From NCBI RefSeq assembly GCF_964340395.1, contig NC_135555.1, forward strand, positions 6,850,931-6,914,930: a DNA stretch of 64,000 bases, in the 5' to 3' direction. A program made the translations under genes and the position numbers. Under the pieces are notes generated by a model, which saw only the letters and a program-made list of their open reading frames with translations, made no database searches and was not told the origin of the DNA. Source of the stretch: Glandiceps talaboti (Eukaryota; Hemichordata; Enteropneusta; Spengelidae). Below, piece by piece: positions 1 through 12,642 of this stretch; the first letter of the stretch is position 1, and each line of letters starts with the position of its first letter.

Positions 1-461
1 AAAATTAATTAAGTTTCAGCACTCAAATATAATGTTTATATTAACTCTGTTGACTCATTGAACGGCGTCGGGTACAGTATCGGTTGGAAATTACCAAAAC
101 AATAACGTCACCGAACAAACTAAAATAATTAGTCACCGAACAAATAAGGAAGGAATTATCACTAGTGTCGAAGTAGAAAATTTACGCAATTGACTGTCTC
201 AATTATATAATCACTTGTGAACAAATAAAAAGGGTTGATGTATGACACAGACGAGGTGTGAATGATGACCACGTGCACAAACTTTAAGACTTAAATATTG
301 ACAGAGAGGTTTGACAGAGAAATCATAACTTATCTTTATGAATTTGACATTGAATGTCTTTGTCAATATGTCGAGTGTCCGTTTGTCTTGCCCCTGTCTG
401 TTCCTGTACCACTTTTCCTTCCCAAAAACAGTGTACAGAGGACACTTATTTAGCATTAGGT

Positions 462-862
<401 letters not shown>

Positions 863-982
863 AATATATATATATATATATGAGACGCCTTCATCTCATT
901 GTTGAGATGGTTTAAATATGAAATTAAAATATATGGGTATATATACATACTTCATCAAAGAAAGGTTAAAGTTCATTGAACG

Positions 983-1214
983 ATGCGTACGTCCCTTGTA
1001 AAGGTGAAAGACTGCTCACTTGAATATATAATGAGTTCTACGAAAACACTGACAATATCTTCTGTGCGACTGCGCGTAACTTCGGATAAAGAAAAGGCAA
1101 CGGAACGTCGAAAAGGGAAGTTACTGCGTTTCAACACTCGCCAGAACCCCGTGGAGCAGTGCCCGGACCCCGTCATTTTCAGCGCCGGATTACTACATTA
1201 TCCCAAGGAGTTTG
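983..1214 (+). other. Possible 5' exon of the ZNFX1-like gene
   Basis: This stretch is richer in GC and CpG than its surroundings and is open in one frame from an ATG at 983. It ends at a good donor (TTTG|GTGAGT at 1215). A plausible acceptor (CACTCTGATAG, ending 3198) lies 35 bases before the helicase ATG at 3234. The simplest reading is a 5' untranslated exon spliced to the helicase exon. The ORF product resembles nothing I recognise, so coding function is not claimed. Confidence 0.3.
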
Positions 1215-2370
1215 GTGAGTGGACTGCCCAGACGTTCGGAAAATGAAACTAGGAAATCGTTTGACCGCTAAAACGCTTTGCCACCATGGCAATGTAAATG
1301 CTACATATTAAAGCGAAAGTTGAATATAAATCTTAATATAAATATAATGTTTGACCGTTATATGTTTAGATTAATAATCATTTATTATCTAATCAAAACA
1401 CTATTGAAAACGGATGTAAATGTATTTTGTGTCACATCTGAATTCATTTAAAAAATGGAAAACTCATCACTTTCATTTTGTTATAATGTTGATGCCAATC
1501 ATGGCAACTGGAATTGAATTTTTGTGATAGGACTAGAATTATCTTTTAACGACAAGTTAATTAGTCAGGCAGAACAATTCACAAAACATTTGTCAGTTAC
1601 CAGGAGTAAAAATAGAACGTTTTGTAGCTACAGATAGAGTGTCTACTACCTGGTTTCTTTTTCTCATGAACTCATAACTTGACACATTCACAGAACTGCG
1701 CATGCGTGTATACAACTACATAATCTATAGGGGTTTAAACATATAAATCGAGAGAGAGGAGAATAATATGGGTATTTGATTGTTGCATGAAATAGTACTC
1801 TGTCTTTAAATACCATTCCTATTTGTACTCATTTATGATTATTTTAAGGTTTTAATAGGTTGACAGTTTGCGATGATTTTCTATTGCGTTGATTTAGACG
1901 CTTTCACTTTAACTAAACAAAAGTGAAAGTGTGTTAAAAACCTGCTCGGTGAAAAAGTATAAGTTTGTTAATGGCATTTTACGAGTAAATGTAATAACTA
2001 AATGGACGAAGAATTTTTTTTTAATTTCTAAAACAAATGTTTTGTTTCATAGGTAAAATAACTTAAAATATTGTACACCATGAACAGTTGTGTAGCTCTA
2101 TACACGATGTCAAATCAAATTGTTTTTGAGTCCGCACCCAAAGATCAGCGCCCTCAACGGTGATCACAATTTCCACCTGTTTCTGTATTGCTTATTCATA
2201 ATATTGACCACTGATTAACATGCAAAATGTATAATTATTGATATTTTAACAATTTGTAGTGAATATCTTGTGGTTGACTGACCAGAAAATGATACCACAG
2301 TTATGACTAGTACAGTACTGTTTTAAAATGGGAACAAATTCAAAACCGAGCTTTCGCATTTGTATGTACA

Positions 2371-2432
2371 TGTTTGTATGTATGTATGTATGTATGTATG
2401 TATGTATGTATGTATGTATGTATGTATGTATG

Positions 2433-2471
<39 letters not shown>

Positions 2472-2683
2472 ATGTATGTATGTATGTATGTATGTATGTA
2501 TGTATGTGTGCGTGTGTGCGTGCGTGCGTGCGTGTATGTATGTATGTATGTATGTATGTATGTATGTATGTATGTATGTATGTATGTATGTATGTATGTA
2601 CGCATGCACGTATGCATGTATGTATGTATGTATGTATGTATGTATGTATGTATGTATGTGGGGGTGTGTGTGCGTATGCGTGT
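2371..2683. repeat. Compound TATG/TG/CG microsatellite
   Basis: About 310 bases of GTAT tetranucleotides interrupted by GT and GTGC tracts. It accounts for several overlapping MYVCMYVC and HTYIHTYI ORFs on both strands, none of which is a gene. It lies in the gap before the helicase ORF; nothing else is seen between 1215 and 3233. Confidence 0.97.
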
Positions 2684-3233
2684 GCATGTATGTCTCTGAT
2701 CCCTGTTTTTGATATCAAGGTAAGGCAAATCCGACATGAACATCTACGGTGTATACGCTATAATCTGACTTATCATTTGTACACAACATATATATATGTG
2801 AAAGAGCCAGACAATTTTATTCAATTCGTATTTTAGTCCTTATCTAGTTGTTGGATTTATATTTGTAGTATTGTCCACAAACAATGAATTAAAGTCAATC
2901 CTTCCTTTGTTTATGTCTGCTATTAAGATGTTAACATTTAGGTTTTCGAGAAAAGCAATGTCCACAATTCATTATTTTGTGTAGTGAAATATGGCATATT
3001 ATATTCTACCCCGTGAGATTCCTTCGTGACATATTTCCATATTTGCTGACATAAAACTACTTCCAATTAGTTTGACAGTTATCTTCAAGATTTGATTGAT
3101 TTGTTCTATTCAGAATTGATTGATTTTCCTAACAATCATGCTATTTTGTTTTTATCTCTAACTTTTCATCAATCAACATTTTTTTCACACTCTGATAGTA
3201 GACCTATACACGTCAAGAAATAATTGATAAATA

Positions 3234-6200
3234 ATGAGTGATGCTGACGATGATGAGATTGAACCTGTCATTTGTAAAGATGGGGAGGCAGAAAGTGGCA
3301 CTAATCCATTCAAGATGATGGGTGGAACTGGACCCTTAGGGAGACCAGATTTTGGAAAAGAATACCATCAGAAGACAAGGACTTCATTTGGGAAACAGGG
3401 ACCGGCACAATGCGAGAAAGCTAGCCGGTCTGATCAGCCCAGTAGACATGGAAGAGGTGGTGGTGCTAGGAGTAAACGGCCTTACAGAGATCAATATTTC
3501 AAAAAGAATCAGCAAGGAAAAGAAAATGGTGACAAGATAGACGGACACACTAAGGAGAGTGATACGTCTTCAGGTGAAGCAAAACCGAGATCAAGGCGGT
3601 CACTACATTATCAGGCTTTGGATAGTCTGTATGAAAAGGATTCCAAGGACGTGGTGTTGTACCTATGTAAAGAATCAACAGAGTTCCGTAAAATTCTAAA
3701 TGATGAGAAAATGACCAAAGATTACTTTCAACTTCTATTTAGAGTTTTAGCGAGAGCGACCACCTGTTCCACAGTGCCCCAGAATGTAATTTACATTGTT
3801 AGCATACTGAATGAGTGTGGTTTCTTCAACCGCCATGTTGCACCACATCTATCAGGTTTGATGGTTGATTTGATACGTGGTACATTCAACAGCAGATCAG
3901 AGGCAATGATTCGGTACACAGTGACGATCCTGAAGTCAACATTACTCTGTATGCCAAGCAAGTTTTTGGAGATTTCACCCATTATCAGCCTTCTTACCAC
4001 AATACTTAGCACTGCGAAGAATAATGGAATCGACTTAGAGGAAGATCTAATTGAAGAAATTGAAACTCTCGAGACAGATATGAAGCAAGAAGTCGAAAAC
4101 ATTCGCACTGGGCAATTGAAGATGAAAGAATATACACATCAAAGGCATCTCAAAGAAAGAGATGAACCTCCGAATGACTTTAGGTGTCTATCAGTATTTC
4201 CTGGCTTTGCAGATATTATGACTAATTTAGAGCCTTACTTGCGGCCAAACATTCCTAAAGGTGCGTTCAGAGATGCAGACCACTACCTAGATGTTCAATT
4301 TAGACTTCTTCGGGAAGATTTTATATCACCTATGCGTGAAGGCATAACAAAGTACCTAACAGAACAAAATTTACCGAAGGGAGAACGTACAAGACTAAGT
4401 GATGTTAGAATATATGAAGATGTGCGTATTTTGAGTCCTACATGTAATGGTGTAGATGGCATATGTCATGTCATAGATTTCCAGAGTGCCAACCTGAAAC
4501 GTGTTCGATGGGCCACCAGTAAGCGTTTACTTTATGGATCTCTTGTTTGTTTGTCCAAAGACAAGTTCAAAACACTCCTGTTTGCAACAGTGGCAGGACG
4601 GGAAGTAAGTCAGCTAGAAAATGGCAAAACCAAGTTGAAGTTTCAGAATATCGAAGAATCCCTGGATGAACCACCGGATCAAACCTTTACAATGATTGAA
4701 TCAACAGCTTTCTTTGAAGCTTACAGATACGTTCTTGAAGGTCTGCAAGAACTGGATGATTATTCACTACCATTTAGGAGGCACATTGTTGAATGTCAAA
4801 CAGATGTTGATATACCCATATACCTAAAAAGAGTGGATAGGCCCATTTATGACATCCGATGTCTTCACAGTAGTAGATATGCTCGTCAAGGGGCAACTCA
4901 GTCCAATGATGATAGCATTACAAATACCACTGGACAACACACATGTCAAGAGGCAAATGTTGAATCTAATGGTTCAATGCAAATACCAGTTCTTGAAAGA
5001 TCTAGTTGGCCAACAGCAAGTTCGTTGAATTTAGATGATTCTCAGCTGAAGGCTTTACAATCTGCTCTCACCCGCGAAGTGACAGTTATACAAGGACCAC
5101 CAGGTACAGGAAAGACACATATTGGGCTGAAGATAGTAGAAATTCTCCTAAGTAATGCTGGCATATGGCAGTCAGGTGATGACATAGGAAGAGAGGGCTT
5201 CCCCATTCTCATAGTATGTTACACAAACCATGCTCTTGATCAGTTTTTGGAAGGAATTTATCGTTTCCTTGATAAAGGCATAGTTCGAGTAGGAAGCAGA
5301 AGTAAGAGTCAAACACTGGAGAAATTTCAGATATCAAACCAAAGGTGTAGGTTTTATGGACATGGTCTATACCATGAATTGAAATCGACAGAGAGAATGG
5401 TTGAAACATATAGAGATGGAATGAAAGGTGAAATTAATGTTGCTCTTGATGACGAAGAATTGTTATCTGTTATACCTGGTTACCAGAAGGAATTTCTTCA
5501 AGGAAGCGATGGTAAAAGCATGATAGCACTTTGGTTGTCGGAGAAAATTGTTTCAACACAAGATGAAGACATTGGAGTCTTTCTTCCATTGACCGTAAAA
5601 GAAGGAAGCCAACAAAAGCCAAGTCAACAAGACTCACATGACAGGCAAGATAGAACAACTGAGAATGGCTCATTAAAGAACACTGGTGATGGAAAACAGC
5701 AAACAATCGATATTGAGGGTCAAGGTGATTTTCTCAATGAATTGAGAACTATTGAAGGTGAAAGCAGTAAAGCTATACCTATCAAGGAGGAGATCCAACC
5801 ACCAGGCACAAGTGTTAAAGACCAAGGACAATCCTTATCACGAATTCTCGAAACCTTGAAGGGTCTTGTGTTTGAGAAATCAAGTGATGGATTTCAGGAA
5901 GACAAGCGAAATAAAAAGAAGGTGACTAAGAAATTAAAACAAAGGCTCACCCAACTAATGGAATGCACACAGCCAATGACCCAGGAGGAAGGCCTCGATG
6001 TCACTGATGTTTGGTCTCTGAAATTAGTTGATCGATGGAGGCTGTATAAATATTGGTTAGAATTATTCAAAACACATGCAGAAAGAAAACTAAGGGATTA
6101 TATTGAAGAGTTTGAAAGACTCTCTCTCCAGTTAAAGGAAATCAATGAAGAAGAGGACCGAAGAATAATGACAGATGCAAAGATTATTGGGATGACCACA

Positions 6201-9200
6201 ACTGGTGCAGCCAAATATCGGTCCATCCTTAAACAAGTAAATCCTAAGATTGTTATAATTGAAGAGGCTGCCGAAGTTCTTGAATCTCACATAATAACTA
6301 CTCTCACTAAAGATTGTGAACATCTAATCCTCATTGGTGACCATCAACAGCTAAGGCCCAATCCATCGGTGTATGACCTCGCCAGGTCATACAATCTGGA
6401 TATTTCACTATTTGAGAGGATGATTAAGAATGGTATACAGTATGACAAACTGTCTCTGCAGCATCGCATGCGACCCGAAATAGCAGAATTGATGAAGCAC
6501 ATCTATACCAGCCTACAAAATCATGACTCTGTGAAGCATTATGAAGAGATCAATGGTATCGGTAAGAATTTTTTCTTCATTGAACATGAAGAGGAAGAGG
6601 AGCTTATGGAAGAAATCCAGAGTCGTTCAAACACCCATGAAGCAACATACCTCGTGTCTCTGTGCAAATACTTGTTACAACAAGGATATCAACCTGCTCA
6701 GATTACTATTTTGACTATGTATACAGCTCAGCTGATTGAAATCAAACATATGATGCCTAAGGACATCTTCAGTGGTGTGCGTGTTTGTCCAGTTGATAAT
6801 TTCCAAGGAGAAGAAAATGACATCATTCTCCTGTCACTAGTAAGAAGTAACCCTGAGGGCAGCATAGGATTTCTAGGCATCGCCAACAGAGTTTGTGTAG
6901 CACTGAGCAGAGCAAGAATGGGTTTCTATTGCATCGGAAATTTCAGACTACTTTTGGAGAAGAACAAACTCTGGAAGAAAATAATAACAGACCTTCGTCC
7001 TCGTGGCAACATTGGCAAGGCTTTGCAGTTATATTGTAGAAAACACCCAAATGTAATAATAAACTGTTCTTGCAAGGATGATTTTGATGCCTCACCTGAT
7101 GGAGGATGTAAGGAACCATGTGACTACCGACTTGATTGCGGACATGTGTGTAAGAGATACTGTCATCCATATGACCTTGATCATAACGAATACAACTGTG
7201 AGGCTCCTTGCCAAATTCTCTGCAAAGAAGGACACCCATGTCCTCTCCTATGCCATGAAGGATGCACAGATTGTCAAGTTTTTACTGATAAGGTCATTCC
7301 AAGCTGTGGGCATACCCAAAAGATGTTGTGTTACCAAGATGTGACTTTGTTCCATTGCAAAGAACCCTGTCCAAAAATATCAAAATGTGGGCACATGTGT
7401 ACAAAGTTATGTTGGCAAGCCTGTCCAATATTCTGTGAGAAGCAGGTTGAAAAGTCTATACCAGGTTGTGGCCATACCCAAGTGATGAAATGTTCAGAAG
7501 ACCCACAAGTCTATATCTGTGGAGAACCATGTGAAAAGCATCTCTCATGCAGTCACCTTTGCCAAAATAAATGCGGAGAAAAATGTTCAGAAAAATGCCA
7601 TATTCCTGTGGTACATGAGGACTGGCTATGTGGTCATAAGGTTAATGGTCCTTGTTTTCTCACTGCAAGAGACTGTCCAATACCATGCAATAGTAATCTT
7701 GATTGTGGCCATACATGTAAAGGCCGCTGTGGGGAGTGTAAAAATGGTCAGGAACATGTACAGTGTGATCTGTCGTGCAACAAATCTCTTCAATGTGGTC
7801 ATCAATGTACCAAAAAATGCCATGAAGATTGTATAATGGCTTGTATGGAAGTTGTTGTTCGCAAAGTTGAGGATTGTGGGCATAATGTGATGATGAGATG
7901 CTGCGAGAAGATGGTATCATGTCCCATGTACTGTGGTGCCATGCTTAGATGTGGTCATAAGTGCAGTGGCAGATGTGGTCTATGCAAGGCTGTGGGCAGT
8001 CACAATTTCTGCACTCAGAAATGTGGAAGAAAACTCATCTGTGGCCATACATGTTTCAAGCCGTGTTTTCAGTCGTGTGGTCCTTGTGAATTGCCCCACA
8101 ATCAATTCTGTGCACATAGGACCCGTGGAAGAGATTGCAATTCACCATGTCTTTGGAAGTGTGTCCATCATCGATGTTATAGAAAATGTCATGAACCCTG
8201 TGATCGACCACGATGCAATCATCCATGTACATTAGAGTTGCGGTGTGGATATGGTCACAGATGCATTGGGCTGTGTGGAGACATCTGCCCAAACCTTTGC
8301 AGACAGTGTAACAGGTCCCAATTGGAGGCTTCAGCAGCTTTCTTTGGAAGGAGATACACCAAGAAGAGCCGATTTGTTCAGCTGAATTGTGGACATGTAT
8401 ATGAAATGAAAGACTTAGATCGCCTAATGGTTGGAATAACAGCAAAATCCGCTGCCAGTAGTACAGTGATCGGAATGAAAAGTTGCCCAAAGTGCAGTAA
8501 AACTATCTTGAACTGTAGCCGTTACAGTCAGGTCATAAAGCAGAGTTTCAAGGATATCAAACGGACAATGATCAAACTCGAGCAAGAAAGTGATGAGTTT
8601 TATCTTGATGGAGCGAAAGACCAGATTCGACACATGGTAAATGCAGTCATCTTTCCACAGCATCGAAGTCTATTCAATGATAACATTGAAAATGCTAAGG
8701 ATCTTCAAAGCATCATTGATATCGAGTACAACGTAATGGTCTACAGAGAATTGGCCCTAGCTAGATGTAATCTGCAAAATGTCTTGCTGGCTTTTGAGAA
8801 TCATGCATCGGATCATTCGCACGTAGTTGGTATCATTCCGAAATCATTTGAAGATGATACGAAACAAATTATAAATGATATTGATGTATGGATGAACAAG
8901 GCAGGAGGGCTGACAACTGGACTAATGAAAGATTTGTACAAAAGTGCTTTCCAGTTTGCTTCTTTCCGACTTTTTGAACGACTTGTCTTGAAACCTACAA
9001 CTGACATTTACAAGCACTGTATCAATAGTACCATACAGAATCTACAGTTAAACCTGAGACGACTAAAAGCTGAGAACAATCAGATTCTGTCAACCCTGAT
9101 CATTCCGTCAACTCCGGAAGCTGTTTCCCGCAACAAGTACAGAAGTTGGGTTGTTGGAGATTGGCTGAAGTGTCCTAATGATCATATTTTCTATAATCCC

Positions 9201-9296
9201 CAAATGATGACTTTGGAAAAGGAAGGTGAGAACAGAGATGGTCTCTCCATGCCACATTGTAAGGAATGTCTTGGAGCAGGACAAAGTGGAGATTGA
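3234..9296 (+). CDS. ZNFX1: ZNFX1-like SF1 RNA helicase with NFX1-type zinc fingers
   Basis: An uninterrupted 2020-codon ORF; human ZNFX1 is about 1.9 thousand residues. Residues 1-120 are charged and low complexity. About 125-330 is a helical region typical of the family. The UPF1-like SF1 helicase shows Walker A GPPGTGKT (~620), motif II as EEAAE (~1008), IGDHQQLRPN (~1034), QHRMRPE (~1076), DNFQGEEND (~1187) and VALSRAR (~1222). A low-complexity linker (~780-880) lies between motifs Ia and II. Residues ~1285-1690 hold many CGHxCxxxC NFX1-type fingers, followed by a CGHVYEMKDLD element (~1720). The last ~45 residues resemble an RZ-type finger (KCPNDH and CKEC) but lack the usual middle cysteine. 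ZNFX1 proteins act in antiviral dsRNA sensing (vertebrates) and small-RNA inheritance in Z granules (C. elegans); that role here is inferred. The coding region has no intron. The start is the first in-frame ATG, after AAATA. Whether it is the single-copy orthologue or one of several paralogues cannot be told here. Confidence 0.93.
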   Translation: MSDADDDEIEPVICKDGEAESGTNPFKMMGGTGPLGRPDFGKEYHQKTRTSFGKQGPAQCEKASRSDQPSRHGRGGGARSKRPYRDQYFKKNQQGKENGDKIDGHTKESDTSSGEAKPRSRRSLHYQALDSLYEKDSKDVVLYLCKESTEFRKILNDEKMTKDYFQLLFRVLARATTCSTVPQNVIYIVSILNECGFFNRHVAPHLSGLMVDLIRGTFNSRSEAMIRYTVTILKSTLLCMPSKFLEISPIISLLTTILSTAKNNGIDLEEDLIEEIETLETDMKQEVENIRTGQLKMKEYTHQRHLKERDEPPNDFRCLSVFPGFADIMTNLEPYLRPNIPKGAFRDADHYLDVQFRLLREDFISPMREGITKYLTEQNLPKGERTRLSDVRIYEDVRILSPTCNGVDGICHVIDFQSANLKRVRWATSKRLLYGSLVCLSKDKFKTLLFATVAGREVSQLENGKTKLKFQNIEESLDEPPDQTFTMIESTAFFEAYRYVLEGLQELDDYSLPFRRHIVECQTDVDIPIYLKRVDRPIYDIRCLHSSRYARQGATQSNDDSITNTTGQHTCQEANVESNGSMQIPVLERSSWPTASSLNLDDSQLKALQSALTREVTVIQGPPGTGKTHIGLKIVEILLSNAGIWQSGDDIGREGFPILIVCYTNHALDQFLEGIYRFLDKGIVRVGSRSKSQTLEKFQISNQRCRFYGHGLYHELKSTERMVETYRDGMKGEINVALDDEELLSVIPGYQKEFLQGSDGKSMIALWLSEKIVSTQDEDIGVFLPLTVKEGSQQKPSQQDSHDRQDRTTENGSLKNTGDGKQQTIDIEGQGDFLNELRTIEGESSKAIPIKEEIQPPGTSVKDQGQSLSRILETLKGLVFEKSSDGFQEDKRNKKKVTKKLKQRLTQLMECTQPMTQEEGLDVTDVWSLKLVDRWRLYKYWLELFKTHAERKLRDYIEEFERLSLQLKEINEEEDRRIMTDAKIIGMTTTGAAKYRSILKQVNPKIVIIEEAAEVLESHIITTLTKDCEHLILIGDHQQLRPNPSVYDLARSYNLDISLFERMIKNGIQYDKLSLQHRMRPEIAELMKHIYTSLQNHDSVKHYEEINGIGKNFFFIEHEEEEELMEEIQSRSNTHEATYLVSLCKYLLQQGYQPAQITILTMYTAQLIEIKHMMPKDIFSGVRVCPVDNFQGEENDIILLSLVRSNPEGSIGFLGIANRVCVALSRARMGFYCIGNFRLLLEKNKLWKKIITDLRPRGNIGKALQLYCRKHPNVIINCSCKDDFDASPDGGCKEPCDYRLDCGHVCKRYCHPYDLDHNEYNCEAPCQILCKEGHPCPLLCHEGCTDCQVFTDKVIPSCGHTQKMLCYQDVTLFHCKEPCPKISKCGHMCTKLCWQACPIFCEKQVEKSIPGCGHTQVMKCSEDPQVYICGEPCEKHLSCSHLCQNKCGEKCSEKCHIPVVHEDWLCGHKVNGPCFLTARDCPIPCNSNLDCGHTCKGRCGECKNGQEHVQCDLSCNKSLQCGHQCTKKCHEDCIMACMEVVVRKVEDCGHNVMMRCCEKMVSCPMYCGAMLRCGHKCSGRCGLCKAVGSHNFCTQKCGRKLICGHTCFKPCFQSCGPCELPHNQFCAHRTRGRDCNSPCLWKCVHHRCYRKCHEPCDRPRCNHPCTLELRCGYGHRCIGLCGDICPNLCRQCNRSQLEASAAFFGRRYTKKSRFVQLNCGHVYEMKDLDRLMVGITAKSAASSTVIGMKSCPKCSKTILNCSRYSQVIKQSFKDIKRTMIKLEQESDEFYLDGAKDQIRHMVNAVIFPQHRSLFNDNIENAKDLQSIIDIEYNVMVYRELALARCNLQNVLLAFENHASDHSHVVGIIPKSFEDDTKQIINDIDVWMNKAGGLTTGLMKDLYKSAFQFASFRLFERLVLKPTTDIYKHCINSTIQNLQLNLRRLKAENNQILSTLIIPSTPEAVSRNKYRSWVVGDWLKCPNDHIFYNPQMMTLEKEGENRDGLSMPHCKECLGAGQSGD

Positions 9297-12200
9297 TACA
9301 TTAAGGTATGTTTAGGCCTTATGTGTTATTTTGTAGGAATCATACTTTTACCTAATTACCATTTTTAAATATTGCACTTGTTCAGTGATCATTTACCTCT
9401 ATATGTCTCACTAACCCTTTTGACATTTAATACACAGTCTTCAACTCTCAAAACTGTTATCTCCTTTCAGTTAATGATTTAAGTGTGCACTTGAAATATA
9501 TCCTCAGCACGAAGACATACGTCCCAGGTATAATGTATGACATAGCAATTCTCTACTACACATGGACAGCAAAATTCTTCTAAGGCTGTGGTCGTTAAAG
9601 CAGAAAGACCAACAGAGAGACCCCAATGATTGCATTGCTCGAAAAGGCATGCAGTGGTAATCATATCTTAACTATATTAGGCTTCCTTCCCTGTTTTGCC
9701 ATGGTTTCGTCCATGGCGATCATAGTAAACCATAGTAAATCATATTCACCCATTGATGTACCCTCACTCTGTCATTACTTCCAGGGGTAATCTGCCTGTG
9801 TCCAGTTCAAGTTTACCTGACTAGTATAGTTCCTCCACTGGATCGGAAGTGATCTTTGCGCACCGCAGTTTGAAGAAATATGTATATGAAGACATGAAGA
9901 CATGCTTTCACTAATACTTCAGTAGAAGGTTTATTTGCCAGAGACGATACGAAGCATAATCCATTCGAGATTGTCTAACTTATATATGTCAGCTGCATCC
10001 ACTATACAGGACATTATATTATACCAGTATATTGATGGCGCAAATCGAGAGATCTGATTGGTCTAGACATCGAACTAGCACGTCTAAGATGAGTGATAAT
10101 GCACGGTTTCAAAATAAAAATAACTTTCTCCGATTTCTCTTTGTTATTACTGGCGCTGGTATAATCATTCAGCCGGAAAATACTCGTGACCTAATGGTTG
10201 TCACTACTCTTATATCGACTCGTAGTTACAAATGCCACCTAGGTCATTCATATTTGCCATGGCTAAAACGAAAAAAAAATATTTGGGAATAACATCTAAT
10301 TACTTCGAAGACAGAGATTACCACATCGACTGTCGAAATATTTCATAGTTGTGATTTGAAGTTTGAAAGTTGTATAGCTATTGAGTATGACGAAAATACC
10401 ACCAAATTCTACATCAAAGTTGAATTGTATTCTGGTTAATCTTCCATAAATACTGCTCTTATCAGAAGCTATCACAGGTTGGAAATTGTTTGTTTTCTTA
10501 TTTTCATAAGAGGGACAATATGTTCTTGTTTCTTTTTTAAAGCAACAATATTGCCATATTATATCAATCTTATAAAGGAGTAATCTTGAGTCAACGAAGT
10601 GAAAGCGCTCGAAGGAAGGTCAATATCTCTCATTCAAAACATTGAATGAATTGTACGTTTGCATTTTTTTAATAATACACGGATTGTTTTATTATCATCC
10701 AAGTCAAGCACTTATTTTAGATCACCCATTCGTATGCAGTAATAATAATTATCTAAATAATATGACAGCTTACCTATGTACCATGCATAATAATACCTAG
10801 AACTAACAATCAAATATATACCCATACTTATTTCAAGGAGGGGGGGGGGGCCGCAACTTTTTATTATTTTACTTCTCGAAGTTTATCGAGTCATGTAACC
10901 TTCATTCCGTCATTCCTTCGATCTACATATTTGTACTAGGGCAAGACTGTGAACCGTTTGGATTAATTCAAAACTCAATTTTATGTATTTTCCCAAACTC
11001 TTGTTCATTTTTTTTCTTTATCATAGACACAAATTGCAAGTCGTATGTAAATATTCATAAGTGTTACCCTAGTGACATGTTGGATTGATCTCGTAAAATC
11101 ACACGATGACGTGTCCCCCCCCCCCAGAGAAACTAGACATTTTTCTTATAGTTTGACAATAAATGTAATGTACAACATACTGCTCACAACGTCTTTGACC
11201 AGACTTGTTACTAAGAAATATTAGGAAATGTTATCATTAATATTGTTAGGCGTTATATGTCAGTTTATGAAACATCTATACATTGAGAACATGCAATCAA
11301 TTCCACACATATTTATTCTAGAGACTATCCATGGCTTTGAATCCTTCTCCAAATCTAGAGAAATCAGAAGTCATGAACAGAACGTTGTGCATCAAACGAG
11401 TAAACCTCCAAATGTTAGAATGACATGAACAGTCCATTAAGTAGTGTCCTGAGATGACAAATGTACCATGCTGGGACGTTATTTTATTGTTCACGATAAA
11501 CACTAACTTATTATTGAGCAGAATTCTGTGCATGTGATTGATTAACAGAAGCATGTTGTTAATTGCATTGTGATTGGTTTTATTTGAATTTTCATCTCAG
11601 CTTCACGTTCCTCTAAACGTGGAAAATGATTCGAAATCACGGATATCTCCTAGACAAACATATATTCAAAGTAGAAGGCCGATTTTAAGAGTGAACTAAT
11701 GTCCCATTTTATAGCATTTTTACTTTTGTACTTTTCATTATGGTTACTCGCAAAAAATACACAGGACATTTTCTTGCATGAAAATGATTTTGTATTGAGG
11801 TTGTGTTTTAATTGAAAATACCATGTTGAAAGATTTTCTGTGTTACACTTAAGAAATTTAACATACTGGATAGTATAGTGAACATTAAAGTAATAGTCGT
11901 TTTGGATATTATATTGCCATCATTTTGAATGATAACTATTAATGTAGAGTTAATAATGTTAGCAGAACCGGAGTGGACAATTCATGACGCATTTCGAATT
12001 GGATTTTGTATTCTAGTAGCACCAACAATAATTTTGATCACTGTATTTTGTGTTGTATATTACACGAGACAATGAATGTCTCTTTTCACCAACACCTTTC
12101 AATTAGATTTATGTGAAAAGATCAGTTTTACATCTGAGGAAAGATAAAGGCCACAGTGACACTTTATTTCTGTAAATCAAGAGCTTTACTTTACTCTCGA

Positions 12201-12603
12201 AAGCTATATGATATGCACACATTTGAATGATCAGCTCGAATAATACATATGATGGTGTTCTACATTTACTTCAGCGGTTACAACATTGATAATTGAAGAT
12301 TTTAAAATTGTAGTTAAATTGAATTTTTTTAGAGCGAATAATACATGTGATGGTGAGATTTGTTAACTTTCTTCTTTCTTGACGTTTCTGTGTGATTGTT
12401 TTCTTCAATAATGAATTATTGTAAAGTTGCAAAAAAACGTGTTTAATGCAAACCCATTTTTGCAGTGTTTAATACAAAATACTAATTTCTTTCAAATTGT
12501 CCTTTTGCTTTTCATTATTGAGTCAGTAAGTCAAATATCAACCAAGTCCTCAACAAATCAAAGAACAAGTCATTTGATCCCATGTTGTTGTTGTTTTTGT
12601 TGA

Positions 12604-12642
<39 letters not shown>

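Noticed and set aside
3352-9007. Many 60-140 codon ORFs on both strands within the helicase gene
   Set aside because: They are out-of-frame or antisense shadows of a long, clearly conserved coding frame.
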